The notes beneath the pieces were generated by a model. It ran no database searches. It worked only from the letters and a program-made list of their open reading frames with translations, and was not told the origin of the DNA. The translations under genes were made by a program, and so were the position numbers. A stretch of 59,923 bases of DNA from Flavobacteriales bacterium (GTDB taxonomy: Bacteria; Bacteroidota; Bacteroidia; Flavobacteriales_F; PHOS-HE28), in contig JADJOG010000015.1 of assembly GCA_016713865.1 (NCBI GenBank), positions 1 to 59,923 of the forward strand. Direction: 5' to 3'. This document shows, one piece after another, positions 8,749 through 17,043 of the stretch; position 1 is the first letter of the stretch; each line of letters starts with the position of its first letter.

Positions 8749-10763
8749 CCTTCGATCATCCGCGTGAGTTCATCTTCATCGATCACTGGCACCTTCAGTT
8801 CCTCGGCCTTCGCGCGCTTCGCCGGGCCCATGCCCTCGCCGGCCACCACATAGCTGGTCTTGCTGCTGATGGAGCCGGACACCTTGCCGCCGTTGCGCTC
8901 GATGGCTTCCTTGATGCCGTCGCGGCTGAAGGTGCGGAAAACGCCCGACACCACGATAGAAAGACCCTTGAGCTTGTCGCTGGCGGGACCTTCGGAGGCC
9001 TCCATTTCCATGCGCAGGCCTTGCTGCCGTAGGCGTTCAACGATTCGCTGGTTGCCGGGCACGGCGAAGAAGTCGATGATGCTCTCAGCAATCACCTCCC
9101 CCACTTCCTCGATTCCGACAAGCTCTTCCTTGGTCATGGACATGAGGCGTTCCATGCTCATTGCCCCGCGCGCTATCTTCTTCGCGACAGTCTCGCCCAC
9201 GTGCCGGATGCCAAGCGCGAATAGCACGCGATCGAAGGGAACCTGCTTGCTCTTCTCCAAGCCCGAAATGACCTTCTCTGCGCTCTTCTCCTTCCAGCCC
9301 TTGCCCAGCGCCAGGATGCGATCAACGCTCAGATCGTATAGGTCGGCCACATCGCCGATGAGCTGCGCTGCATGGAACTCCTGCACGGTCTCGGCGCCGA
9401 GGCCATCGATGTCCATGGCGCGGCGCGATACGAAGTGCTCGATGCGACGCGTGATCTGCGGCGGACAGCCGTGCTCGTTGGGGCAATAGTGCTGCGCTTC
9501 GCCTTCGAGGCGGATCAAGGGCGTGCCGCATTCCGGGCAGTCGTGCAAGAAGCTCACGCGCTGTGCTCCCGGCTCACGCTTCGCGATCTCCACGCCCACC
9601 ACTTGCGGAATGATCTCGCCGGCCTTTTCCACGCGCACCATGTCGCCCTGATGGAGATCGAGGCGATCGAGCTGATCGGCATTGAAGAGCGATGCGCGCT
9701 TCACCGTGGTGCCCGCGAGTTGAACAGGATCCAATTCGGCAACCGGAGTGACCGCGCCAGTCCTGCCCACTTGGAAGGTAACGCCCAACAACTTGGTCAC
9801 GGCCTGCTCCGGCGCGTACTTGTAGGCCATGGCCCAGCGCGGGCTCTTGGCGGTGAGGCCCAATTCATCCTGCACATCGAGGTCGTCCACTTTCACCACC
9901 ACGCCATCGATGATCATCTCCAGCTCGTTGCGGTGCTGGCCCCAGTGGTCGATGAAAGCCATGATGCCCGCAGCGTCGGTTGCGCGATCGATGTAGCGCT
10001 TCTTTGGGTCGGGTGTCTTGAAGCCCCATGCATGTGCATGCTCCAGGTTCTCGAAATGGCTGCGCGTGGGCAGTCCTTCGCCCTGCAAGCTGTACATGAA
10101 ACTATCCAGGCCGCGCTTCGCCACTTCTTTCGGGTCTTGCTGCTTCAGCGTTCCGGCCGCGGTGTTGCGCGGGTTCGCGTAGAGTTCCTCGCCTTCCTTC
10201 TCGCGCTGCGCGTTCAGCTTTTCAAACTGCTTCTTCGTGAAGATCACTTCACCGCGCGCCTCGAAATCCTTGGGCCATCCTTCGCCCTGCAGGCGCAGAG
10301 GTATGCTGCGGATGGTGCGCACGTTGGCGGTGATGTCCTCGCCCTTCTCGCCATCGCCGCGCGTGACGCCGCGCACGAGCTCGCCGTCTTTGTAGGTGAG
10401 GCTGATCGCCACGCCATCGTACTTCAGCTCCATGCTATACCGTGTGGGGCCGATGGCCTTCTCGACCCGCGCCACGAACTCTTCAACCTCCTCCCGCGAA
10501 TAGGTGTTGCCCAATGAGAGCATCGGATAGCGATGCGGTACCGTGGGGAAGCCCTTGGTGATGTCGCCGCCGACGCGCTGCGTGGGGCTGTTGGGCGAAG
10601 CGAATTCGGGGAAGGCCTTCTCCAGATCCTCCAACTCCTTCAGCATGCGGTCGAACTCCTGATCGGTGATCACGGGCGCCGCAAGCACGTAGTACAGGTG
10701 GTTGTGCCGCTCGAGCTCGCGGCTCAACTCGGCGATGCGCTGTTCGGCTTGCCTGCGGTCCAT
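8745..10763 (-). CDS. ligA: NAD-dependent DNA ligase
   Basis: LigA seals nicks during replication and repair using NAD. The 672-residue length is standard. Domains in order are: Ia (HNHLYYVLAAPVITDQEFDR), a nucleotidyltransferase with catalytic Lys114 in MELKYDG, the OB fold, a four-Cys zinc finger (CPECG...CPNEHGC), helix-hairpin-helix repeats, and a C-terminal BRCT (about 595-672, SIVVSGVFRTFSRDGIKEAIE). The adenylation motif reads KYDG where many homologues have KIDG. The start at 10763 begins the conserved N-terminus; a TAGGTTTG box lies 23 bp upstream. Confidence 0.97.
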   Translation of the reverse strand: MDRRQAEQRIAELSRELERHNHLYYVLAAPVITDQEFDRMLKELEDLEKAFPEFASPNSPTQRVGGDITKGFPTVPHRYPMLSLGNTYSREEVEEFVARVEKAIGPTRYSMELKYDGVAISLTYKDGELVRGVTRGDGEKGEDITANVRTIRSIPLRLQGEGWPKDFEARGEVIFTKKQFEKLNAQREKEGEELYANPRNTAAGTLKQQDPKEVAKRGLDSFMYSLQGEGLPTRSHFENLEHAHAWGFKTPDPKKRYIDRATDAAGIMAFIDHWGQHRNELEMIIDGVVVKVDDLDVQDELGLTAKSPRWAMAYKYAPEQAVTKLLGVTFQVGRTGAVTPVAELDPVQLAGTTVKRASLFNADQLDRLDLHQGDMVRVEKAGEIIPQVVGVEIAKREPGAQRVSFLHDCPECGTPLIRLEGEAQHYCPNEHGCPPQITRRIEHFVSRRAMDIDGLGAETVQEFHAAQLIGDVADLYDLSVDRILALGKGWKEKSAEKVISGLEKSKQVPFDRVLFALGIRHVGETVAKKIARGAMSMERLMSMTKEELVGIEEVGEVIAESIIDFFAVPGNQRIVERLRQQGLRMEMEASEGPASDKLKGLSIVVSGVFRTFSRDGIKEAIERNGGKVSGSISSKTSYVVAGEGMGPAKRAKAEELKVPVIDEDELTRMIEG

Positions 10764-10786
10764 GGAATCGGCCTGGTTGAAGCGCC

Positions 10787-10794
10787 CAAACCTA
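10787..10794 (-). promoter_or_regulatory. Putative -7 box TAGGTTTG, ligA
   Basis: An exact match to the Bacteroidota TAnnTTTG box on the minus strand, 23 nt before the ligA ATG. A short 5' leader of about 15 nt would result. Confidence 0.5.
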
Positions 10795-10816
10795 GCGCGG
10801 TGGGTGCCATGAGCGC

Positions 10817-11698
10817 TCAGGACCGTTGCAACGGGTTTCGTGCGGCGCGGATGAAGCGGTCGTTGCCACCAATATCCGGGATCACCTGAACCTCGCTGAA
10901 GCCCAATGCTCGCAGGGCATCGGCTGATTCCTGCGCCAATCGGTAATGCGCCTCGAACCACAATTGGCCATCACCCGCCAACGCGTGCGAAGCGGCTGTG
11001 CCAATCGCGCGGTAGAAGGCGAGCGGGTCACCATCCGGGGCGAACAATGCTATATAAGGCTCACGCGCGCGCACGCGCGCGTGAAGGGTCCCGGCTTCCT
11101 GCTCCGGGATGTAAGGCGGATTGCTGACGATCAGATCGGCGCCGCGCGGCAACTCGAAGGCGGGATCGAGCGCATCGGCACGTCGCCATTCGACCTCCAA
11201 TCCGAGCGCTTCGCCATTCGCGCGCGCTACGGCCAGTGCCTTGTCCGAAACATCCATGCCGATCACCCGCGCTTGCGGGAAGCCCTGTTTCAAAGCAAGG
11301 GCGATGCACCCGCTGCCCGTGCCGACATCGACGATGAGCTTGGCGGCGCGAACATTCCTGAAAATCAGCTCGACCAGCTCCTCTGTCTCGGGCCTCGGTA
11401 TGAGCACGTCGGGCGTAACGGCGATCTGCAAACCATGGAACTCGACCTTGCCCAGGATGTACTGCAAAGGCTCTCCGCATCGGAGACGCTTCAGCGGCAT
11501 GTACACCTTCAGCAGATCCGACTCGTGCAGCGACTCGAATCTGCGCAGTTCCATCTGCGCGGGATCCCAGCCCAGGTTGTGATGGAAGACCGTGCGGGCG
11601 ATCGCCTTGATCTCGCCTACATCGTACTCCGATGCGAGCTGCTCGTAGTACTGCCGCAACACGGAGTCCACTTTGTTATCACCGGTGCGAATACCCAT
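10817..11698 (-). CDS. prmC: Peptide chain release factor N5-glutamine methyltransferase
   Basis: PrmC (HemK) methylates the Gln of the GGQ motif in RF1 and RF2, using SAM. The 293-residue protein has an N-terminal helical domain and a class I methyltransferase with VDVGTGSGCIAL (SAM loop, near 122). The catalytic NPPY motif lies near residue 190 in LIVSNPPYIPEQE. The PRPETEELVE signature precedes the SAM loop. It is divergent from ribD, with only 52 bp between start codons. The ATG is followed closely by the conserved N-terminal helix; a TACTTTCG box lies 5 nt upstream, suggesting a leaderless mRNA. Confidence 0.95.
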   Translation of the reverse strand: MGIRTGDNKVDSVLRQYYEQLASEYDVGEIKAIARTVFHHNLGWDPAQMELRRFESLHESDLLKVYMPLKRLRCGEPLQYILGKVEFHGLQIAVTPDVLIPRPETEELVELIFRNVRAAKLIVDVGTGSGCIALALKQGFPQARVIGMDVSDKALAVARANGEALGLEVEWRRADALDPAFELPRGADLIVSNPPYIPEQEAGTLHARVRAREPYIALFAPDGDPLAFYRAIGTAASHALAGDGQLWFEAHYRLAQESADALRALGFSEVQVIPDIGGNDRFIRAARNPLQRS

Positions 11699-11703
11699 CG
11701 CGG

Positions 11704-11711
11704 CGAAAGTA
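11704..11711 (-). promoter_or_regulatory. Putative -7 box TACTTTCG, prmC
   Basis: The minus-strand TACTTTCG lies 5 nt before the prmC ATG. The same octamer lies 6 nt before the nrnA-like and ECF sigma ATGs elsewhere in the window. Confidence 0.55.
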
Positions 11712-11735
11712 GCCCGCCGGGGAGCCGCCTATCGC

Positions 11736-11743
11736 CAAATTTG
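11736..11743 (+). promoter_or_regulatory. Putative -7 box CAAATTTG, ribD
   Basis: A one-mismatch TAnnTTTG box 7 nt before the ribD ATG, in the 52-bp divergent region shared with prmC. Confidence 0.4.
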
Positions 11744-11750
11744 CGCACCG

Positions 11751-12806
11751 ATGGAACATGCGCATTGGATGAGTCGCTGCCTTCAGCTCGCACGCCTCGG
11801 GGCGTCGAGCGCCGCGCCCAATCCGATGGTGGGCGCCGTGTTGGTGCAGGGCGACCGCATACTCGCCGAAGGCTGGCACCATCGCACTGGAAGCGCGCAT
11901 GCCGAGCGCGATTGCTTGGCTCGATTTGGCGACTCACCAGTGCCAGATGATGCGGTGCTCTATGTGAACCTCGAGCCTTGTGCGCATCACGGCCGCACGC
12001 CGCCATGCGCCGATCTGATAATCGAGCGCGGCGTGCAGCATGTGGTTGTCGCGCAAAGAGATCCGTTCCCGGAGGTGAATGGACAAGGCATCGAGCGCTT
12101 GAAGCGCGCAGGCATCGAAGTGACCGAAGGCGTTCTTGCTTTTGAAGCGCGTTGGATGAACCGGCGCTTCCTAACGAGCGTGACTCGGCAGCGCCCGTAC
12201 ATCGTGCTGAAGTGGGCGCAGAGCGCGGATGGATTCTTGAACGACCACGGAAGAAGCGCGCGGATCAGCTCAGTGGAGACCGATGTGCTCGTGCATCGTT
12301 GGCGCAGCGAAGAGCAAGCGATCCTCGTGGGCAGCCGCACGGCATTGAGCGATGACCCGCGATTGGATGTGCGGCACGTGCAAGGCCGGTCGCCGCTGCG
12401 CGTGCTGCTGGACCGCAAAGGCATCACGCCGAAGGGCGCAAAGCTCTTCGATGGCTCATTGCCAACGCTGCTCTTCACCAGCGCGAACCGGCCCGTTGTT
12501 GGAGCCGAGCAGATGGTAGTCGAGTCTGGCTCGGATCCCATCGAAGCGATTCTCACCGAGCTCAATCGGCGTTCGATCCGCAGCTTGCTTATTGAAGGCG
12601 GCGCTGAATTGCTCATGCACTTCTTGCGAACCGGGAATTGGAATGAAGCGCGCGTAATCACAAGCGCGTCGGCTTTGAACGGAGGAACCAAGGCACCAAG
12701 GGTCCCCGCTCCGGCTTGCCGCATTGCGAGCAGTTCAACTGATAGCATCGCCTACCACATCAACGCCTCACATCAAACTGAACCGCTCGCTGCATGGCTT
12801 TGGTGA
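11751..12806 (+). CDS. ribD: Bifunctional riboflavin deaminase/reductase RibD
   Basis: RibD deaminates and then reduces the pyrimidine intermediate in riboflavin synthesis. The deaminase half shows the zinc motif HAE (AHAERD, near 51) with PCAHHGRTPPC (near 76-87). The reductase half begins near 145 (RPYIVLKWAQSADG), with ILVGSRTALSDDPRL and IRSLLIEGGAELL. At 351 residues it is of normal size. The ATG at 11751 begins MEHAHWMSRCLQLA, which aligns with the family start. The stop overlaps the start of the next gene, a DMT transporter, by 13 bp. ribH lies separately at 25.1 kb, so the pathway is dispersed. Confidence 0.94.
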   Translation: MEHAHWMSRCLQLARLGASSAAPNPMVGAVLVQGDRILAEGWHHRTGSAHAERDCLARFGDSPVPDDAVLYVNLEPCAHHGRTPPCADLIIERGVQHVVVAQRDPFPEVNGQGIERLKRAGIEVTEGVLAFEARWMNRRFLTSVTRQRPYIVLKWAQSADGFLNDHGRSARISSVETDVLVHRWRSEEQAILVGSRTALSDDPRLDVRHVQGRSPLRVLLDRKGITPKGAKLFDGSLPTLLFTSANRPVVGAEQMVVESGSDPIEAILTELNRRSIRSLLIEGGAELLMHFLRTGNWNEARVITSASALNGGTKAPRVPAPACRIASSSTDSIAYHINASHQTEPLAAWLW

Positions 12807-13644
12807 TCGCAGCTGCGCTCCTCATGGCGCTGCTCTACCTCATATTCAACGTTTTCAATCGTCGCGAGGTGCCCTTGCTTCCCGCGATCGTGATCAACTA
12901 CGCCACGGCAGCCACATGCGGCGCAGCGTTCGCCCTGCCTTGGCCGGATACCTTCCCGGATTCGCTCGTGCTTCCGGCATTGGGCCTCGGCACGCTCTTC
13001 ATCAGCATTTTCTACCTCACCGCGATCAGCACGCAGCGTGCGGGCGTGGCAGCCACATCGGTCGCAAGCAAGATGAGCCTGGTCCTCACCGTGCTGTTCA
13101 CAGTGATTGTGCACCATGAGCGCCCGAGCATGTCAGGTTGGGCCGGCATCGTGATCGCGCTCGTGGCCGTGCCGCTTGCATCGTACGCTCCCGGAGCGCC
13201 TGGCGCTCGTGGGGTATGGCTGCTGCCGACAGTTCTATTCTTCGGCAATGCCGCTGTCGATATCTCATTGAGCACCGTGCAACGGAACCTGCTCTCGCCG
13301 GGCACGGAATCATTCTTCACCGCTATGGTCTTCGCGATAGCCGCCCTGATCGGTTCAGTGATCCTGCTGATCCGGGGCCAATGGCGAACACTATTGCAGC
13401 CCAAGGCCCTAATTGGCGGGGTCAGCCTCGGCGTAGCGAACTACGCAAGCATCTACCTGCTCGTCGCAGCGCTCGCTCGCAGCGGCTTCGCGACCAGTAT
13501 CGTGTTCCCCTTGCTCAACATCTGCGTGATCCTATTGAGCGCTGCCATCGCCGTTGCGGTGCTGCGAGATCGGCTGCGTCGGTTGCATGGATCGGCATCG
13601 CCCTCTCTCGGTGATCGCGCTGGTGCTGATCCTATTGTCCTGAG
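12794..13644 (+). CDS. DMT/EamA-type transporter (C-terminus frameshifted)
   Basis: This inner-membrane protein has about ten hydrophobic helices arranged as two five-helix EamA halves, the layout of drug/metabolite transporters. The substrate is not evident. The main frame is good to about 13580 (AIAVAVLRDRLRRLH), then loses hydrophobicity. The last helix is recovered by using two other frames in succession: WIGIALS (13587 on), then VIALVLILLS with a TGA at 13642. Two single-base errors within about 30 bp would restore a 283-residue protein. It overlaps ribD, so translation may be coupled. Confidence 0.78.
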
Positions 13645-13649
13645 TTCGA

Positions 13650-14057
13650 TCAGCGGAAGAACGGCGCGATCGCGGCAACCAGATCATCCGGCGCACGGCA
13701 CGGCCGCTTCGTTCCTGCATCAACGAACACCAAGGTCGTTTCCCCTTCGGTAAGCAACTCACCATCTTCATTCAGCAGCTCATAGGTGAAGCGGATCCTC
13801 ACCGAGAGCGGTTCAGCTATGGTCGTGCGGACAATGATCTCATCATCGTAGCGCACCGGCTTGTGGTAGCGCACGTGCAGGTCGCGCACCGGCAGCATGA
13901 CGCCGCGCTCCTCAATCCTCCGATACGGGAAGCCCAACGCTCGCAGAGCCTCCACGCGACCCACCTCGAAGAGTTCGGCGTAGCGGCCATAGTACATCTG
14001 TCCCATCTGATCGGTCTCGGCATAGCGGACGCGCAACCGGGTATCATGCACGAACAT
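13650..14057 (-). CDS. Acyl-CoA thioesterase, YbgC/FadM-like hotdog fold
   Basis: The 135-residue protein has the 4-hydroxybenzoyl-CoA thioesterase-type N-terminus, RVRYAETDQMGQMYYGRYAELFEVGR. The Asp of the TDQMG loop is the expected catalytic residue. The rest fits the single hotdog domain (LHVRYHKPVRYDDEIIVRT, TLVFVDAGTKRPCRAP). It probably hydrolyses short acyl-CoA esters in the cytosol; in many bacteria the YbgC type is linked to the Tol-Pal system, but no tol genes are near. It converges with the DMT transporter, with 5 bp between them. Confidence 0.88.
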   Translation of the reverse strand: MFVHDTRLRVRYAETDQMGQMYYGRYAELFEVGRVEALRALGFPYRRIEERGVMLPVRDLHVRYHKPVRYDDEIIVRTTIAEPLSVRIRFTYELLNEDGELLTEGETTLVFVDAGTKRPCRAPDDLVAAIAPFFR

Positions 14058-14393
14058 GCGGGCAAGTTAGAAGCACCGTTGCGTATCACGCCGGCCGCGA
14101 CCTACATTCACAGCATGAACGCTGAACAAGGGTCCGTGCATGGCCTTGATCGCACTAGCGAGTGCATTCTACTGACATGCGATACGCATTGCCCGGCACA
14201 TTCGCAAACCTGGTTCGTGCCCGGAAACGCATGCGCGCACGAACGATTCGCCCGACCAGACGCCGACATTTTTTTTTCACTTTCTTCGATTCATATTTGC
14301 CCCCCATCACAACGCGGCTGACCATCACCGATCATCCGCAGTGATTCAGAGAAGACCGATCGACATCAACGCGCAACATCCGAAGAAGCATCC
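14058..14393. other. Divergent intergenic region upstream of dnaA; no gene seen
   Basis: This 336-bp gap separates the thioesterase and dnaA genes. I see a T-run near 14270 and a one-mismatch -7 box CATATTTG at 14292-14299 about 95 bp before dnaA. No cluster of TTATNCACA DnaA boxes and no AT-rich unwinding element is apparent, so I do not call an origin here. Short open frames across it have no recognisable similarity. Confidence 0.5.
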
Positions 14394-15818
14394 ATGAAGA
14401 AGGATCCCGAGAAGACATGGGAACGGTGCCTGGCGGTGATCAGGGACAACGTTAACCCGCAAAGCTTCAAGACCTGGTTCGAACCGATCAAGGCCTTGAA
14501 GCTTTCGGAGAATGTCCTGACCATTCAAGTGCCCTCTCAGTTCTTCTACGAATGGCTCGAGGAGCATTACATCACGCTCCTGAAGAAGATCATCCGCAAA
14601 GAGCTCGGTGCTGATGGCCGCTTGGAATACTCCATCATCACGGAGAACGGATTCCAGAGCGCTCAACCGTACTCCGTGAAGATGCCGACGAGCAATGCGC
14701 GCGAGACGAGGAATCCATCCGTCGCATTGCCGATCGATGTAGCCAATAGCCCGATCAAGAATCCCTTCGTCATTCCCGGCCTTCGCAAGATCAAGGTCGA
14801 GAGCCATCTGAACGCCAACTACTCCTTCGACACCTTCATCGAGGGTGACTGCAACCGATTGGCCCGCAGTGCCGGTTATGCCGTGGCGCAGAAGCCCGGC
14901 GGCACCGCTTTCAATCCGTTGCTGATCTATGGCGGCGTTGGTCTCGGCAAGACGCACCTTGCTCATGCCATCGGTCGAGATCAAGAAGCACCACCCGGAC
15001 AAGACGATCCTTATGTGCCCGCCGAGAAGTTCACGCAGCACCATCGAGGCGGTGAAGAACAACACCGGGGCGACTTCACGCAGTTCTACCAGATGATGGA
15101 CGTGCTGCTGATCGATGACGTGCAGTTCCTCGCTGGCAAGGAGAAGACGCAGGATGTGTTCTTCCATGTGTTCAACCACCTGCATCAGACCGGCAAGCAG
15201 CTGGTGATCACGAGCGACAAGGCGCCGGTTGAGATGGCTGGCATGGAGCAACGCCTGCTCTCCCGCTTCAAGTGGGGCTTGAGCGCCGACCTGCAGACGC
15301 CCGGACTCGAGACGCGCATCGCGATCCTGGAGAAGAAGATGTACGCCGAGGGCATCGAGCTGCCTAAAGAGGTGGTGGAATACCTCGCATACAGCATCAC
15401 CACCAACATTCGGGAGCTTGAAGGCGCGATGATCAGCTTGATCGCGCAGAGCTCCTTGAACAAGAAGTCGGTCACGCTTGACCTCGCCAAGCAGATGATC
15501 GACAAGTTCGTGAAGAATACCGCGCGCGAGGTGAGCATCGATTACATCCAGAAAGTGGTGTGCGATTACTTCGACCTGCCGATCGAGCTGTTGAAGAGCA
15601 AGACCCGCAAACGCGAAGTGGTGCAGGCCCGCCAGATCGCGATGTACTTCGCCAAGAAGATGACCACGAGCTCGCTCGCGAACATCGGCGCGCACTGCGG
15701 TGGCAAGGATCACGCTACCGTGCTGCATGCTTGCCGCACGGTGAACAACCTCTCGGAGACCGACAAGCAGTTCCGCGGGTACTTGGAGGACCTTGAGAAG
15801 AAACTGAGCTTGCATTGA
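14394..15818 (+). CDS. dnaA: Chromosomal replication initiator DnaA
   Basis: DnaA binds the origin and opens it for replication. The protein has domain I (TWERCLAVIRDNVNPQSFKTWFEPI) and a short linker. Next is an AAA+ domain with Walker A GGVGLGKTHLAHA (near residue 180), Walker B VLLIDDVQFL and sensor ITSDKAP. The C-terminal DNA-binding domain carries the GGKDHATVLHACRTV signature. Residues about 193-223 are out of frame: HAIG is followed by a non-homologous stretch, while the alternative frames read EIKKHHPDKTI and IEAVKNN. Four small deletions (near 14975, 15010, 15040, 15066) cancel in pairs. The overall gene is certain; that stretch of residues is not. Confidence 0.95.
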   Translation: MKKDPEKTWERCLAVIRDNVNPQSFKTWFEPIKALKLSENVLTIQVPSQFFYEWLEEHYITLLKKIIRKELGADGRLEYSIITENGFQSAQPYSVKMPTSNARETRNPSVALPIDVANSPIKNPFVIPGLRKIKVESHLNANYSFDTFIEGDCNRLARSAGYAVAQKPGGTAFNPLLIYGGVGLGKTHLAHAIGRDQEAPPGQDDPYVPAEKFTQHHRGGEEQHRGDFTQFYQMMDVLLIDDVQFLAGKEKTQDVFFHVFNHLHQTGKQLVITSDKAPVEMAGMEQRLLSRFKWGLSADLQTPGLETRIAILEKKMYAEGIELPKEVVEYLAYSITTNIRELEGAMISLIAQSSLNKKSVTLDLAKQMIDKFVKNTAREVSIDYIQKVVCDYFDLPIELLKSKTRKREVVQARQIAMYFAKKMTTSSLANIGAHCGGKDHATVLHACRTVNNLSETDKQFRGYLEDLEKKLSLH

Positions 15819-15837
15819 CCTAGACAACTATGCAGAG

Positions 15838-15860
15838 GAGCCCCGATGAGGGGCTCTTCG
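15838..15860 (+). terminator. Terminator hairpin after dnaA
   Basis: GAGCCCC and GGGGCTC form a 7-bp stem with loop GATGA, followed by TTCGCATT. It lies between the dnaA stop and the phosphatase gene. Confidence 0.7.
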
Positions 15861-15881
15861 CATTAAGCCCTGCACCCAGCG

Positions 15882-16334
15882 ATGCGAATCCTTCTGGTCT
15901 GCTTAGGAAACATCTGCCGATCGCCCATGGCCGAAGGCGTCATGCGCCACTTGGCACGCGAACGTGGGATAAATGTCGAACTCGATAGCGCTGGCACTGG
16001 AAACTGGCATGCGGGTGAGGCTCCTGACCACCGCGCACAAGCCGCCATGCGCCGAGGAAGCATTGATATCTCTGATCTGCGTGCCCGTCAGGTGCGCCCC
16101 ACCGACTTCGAACGCTTCGACCTCTTGCTCGCCATGGATGCCGACAACCTGAAGGAGCTGCACCGTATCGCACCTAACAATGCGCATCGCGCCGTTCTGA
16201 TCATGGACTATGCGTCCGGTCATGCTTCAAAAGAGGTTCCTGACCCCTACTATGGCAGCGATGCTGATTTCGATGCGGTTCGAGATCAGCTGATGGAAGC
16301 ATGCACGCGCGTACTTGATACGATTCATGAATAA
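15882..16334 (+). CDS. Low-molecular-weight protein-tyrosine phosphatase
   Basis: The 150-residue cytosolic enzyme has the P-loop VCLGNICRSPMAEG at the N-terminus (nucleophile Cys7, Arg13) and the general-acid Asp in VPDPYYG near residue 126. Both are diagnostic for the family. It dephosphorylates phosphotyrosine or arginine-phosphate proteins; partners cannot be told from sequence. It follows the dnaA terminator and overlaps the methyltransferase start by 8 bp, so those two are probably cotranscribed. Confidence 0.93.
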   Translation: MRILLVCLGNICRSPMAEGVMRHLARERGINVELDSAGTGNWHAGEAPDHRAQAAMRRGSIDISDLRARQVRPTDFERFDLLLAMDADNLKELHRIAPNNAHRAVLIMDYASGHASKEVPDPYYGSDADFDAVRDQLMEACTRVLDTIHE

Positions 16335-17043
16335 GATGAGTGGCGCGATTTACCTGTTGCCCACATGGCTCGGCGAGCATGGCGGCACAGAACAGCTATC
16401 GCCAGAATCGTGCGCAGTAGCCGAGCGCTTGACACTCTTCTTCTGCGAGGATGAACGCAGCGCGCGCCGGGCCTTGCGCCGCATGCATCCATCGCTCGAT
16501 TTCGGCGCCATTGAGCTGCACCGTTTCGATAAAGACTCCAGCGCGACTGAAGCCAAACGGTTGATCGAACTGGTCCGCAATGGTCGGGACGCAGGGATAA
16601 TAAGCGAAGCGGGAATGCCCTGCATAGCCGATCCAGGCGCATTAATCGTGGCCGCCGCGCATGAAGCCGGCGTTCCCGTGGTGCCGTTGAGCGGCCCATC
16701 CGCTCTGCTGCTCGCGCTGGCGGCTTCCGGTTTGAACGGACAGCGCTTCGCCTTTCATGGATACCTGCCGGTAAAGCCGAACGAGCGCGCGCATGCGATA
16801 CGCGCGTTGGAGTCGGAGGCCACGCGCGGACGGGCGGCGCAACTATTCATCGAAACGCCCTATCGCAACGAAGCGATGCTCGCCGATCTGATCCGGCATT
16901 GCTCCGCCAACACGATGCTCACGATCGCCATCGACATCACGCAGCCGAACGGCTGGGTGCGCACACGCTGCATCGCACAATGGCGGCAAGAGGCTGTGGT
17001 ATTGGGCAAGAGGCCAGCGGTATTCATCGTGGGGGCCCGCTGA
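16327..17043 (+). CDS. SAM-dependent tetrapyrrole-methylase-family protein (RsmI-like)
   Basis: The 238-residue protein belongs to the TP-methylase fold. GIISEAGMPCIADPGALIVAAAHEAGVPVVPLSGPSALLLALAASGL is the RsmI-type SAM-binding core, and FHGYLPVKPNER and LFIETPYRNEAML are further RsmI hallmarks. RsmI methylates the 2'-O of C1402 in 16S rRNA. The N-terminus (IYLLPTWLGEHGGTEQLSPE) differs from canonical RsmI and matches the second, shorter Bacteroidota paralogue of unproven target, so I give no symbol. The ATG at 16327 overlaps the upstream phosphatase. Confidence 0.82.
   Translation: MNKMSGAIYLLPTWLGEHGGTEQLSPESCAVAERLTLFFCEDERSARRALRRMHPSLDFGAIELHRFDKDSSATEAKRLIELVRNGRDAGIISEAGMPCIADPGALIVAAAHEAGVPVVPLSGPSALLLALAASGLNGQRFAFHGYLPVKPNERAHAIRALESEATRGRAAQLFIETPYRNEAMLADLIRHCSANTMLTIAIDITQPNGWVRTRCIAQWRQEAVVLGKRPAVFIVGAR

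Noticed and set aside
8745..10961. ligA starting at 10961
   Set aside because: The upstream codons overlap prmC and lack similarity; the family start and a -7 box support 10763.
14058..14393. Chromosome origin next to dnaA
   Set aside because: No cluster of TTATNCACA boxes and no AT-rich unwinding region were found.
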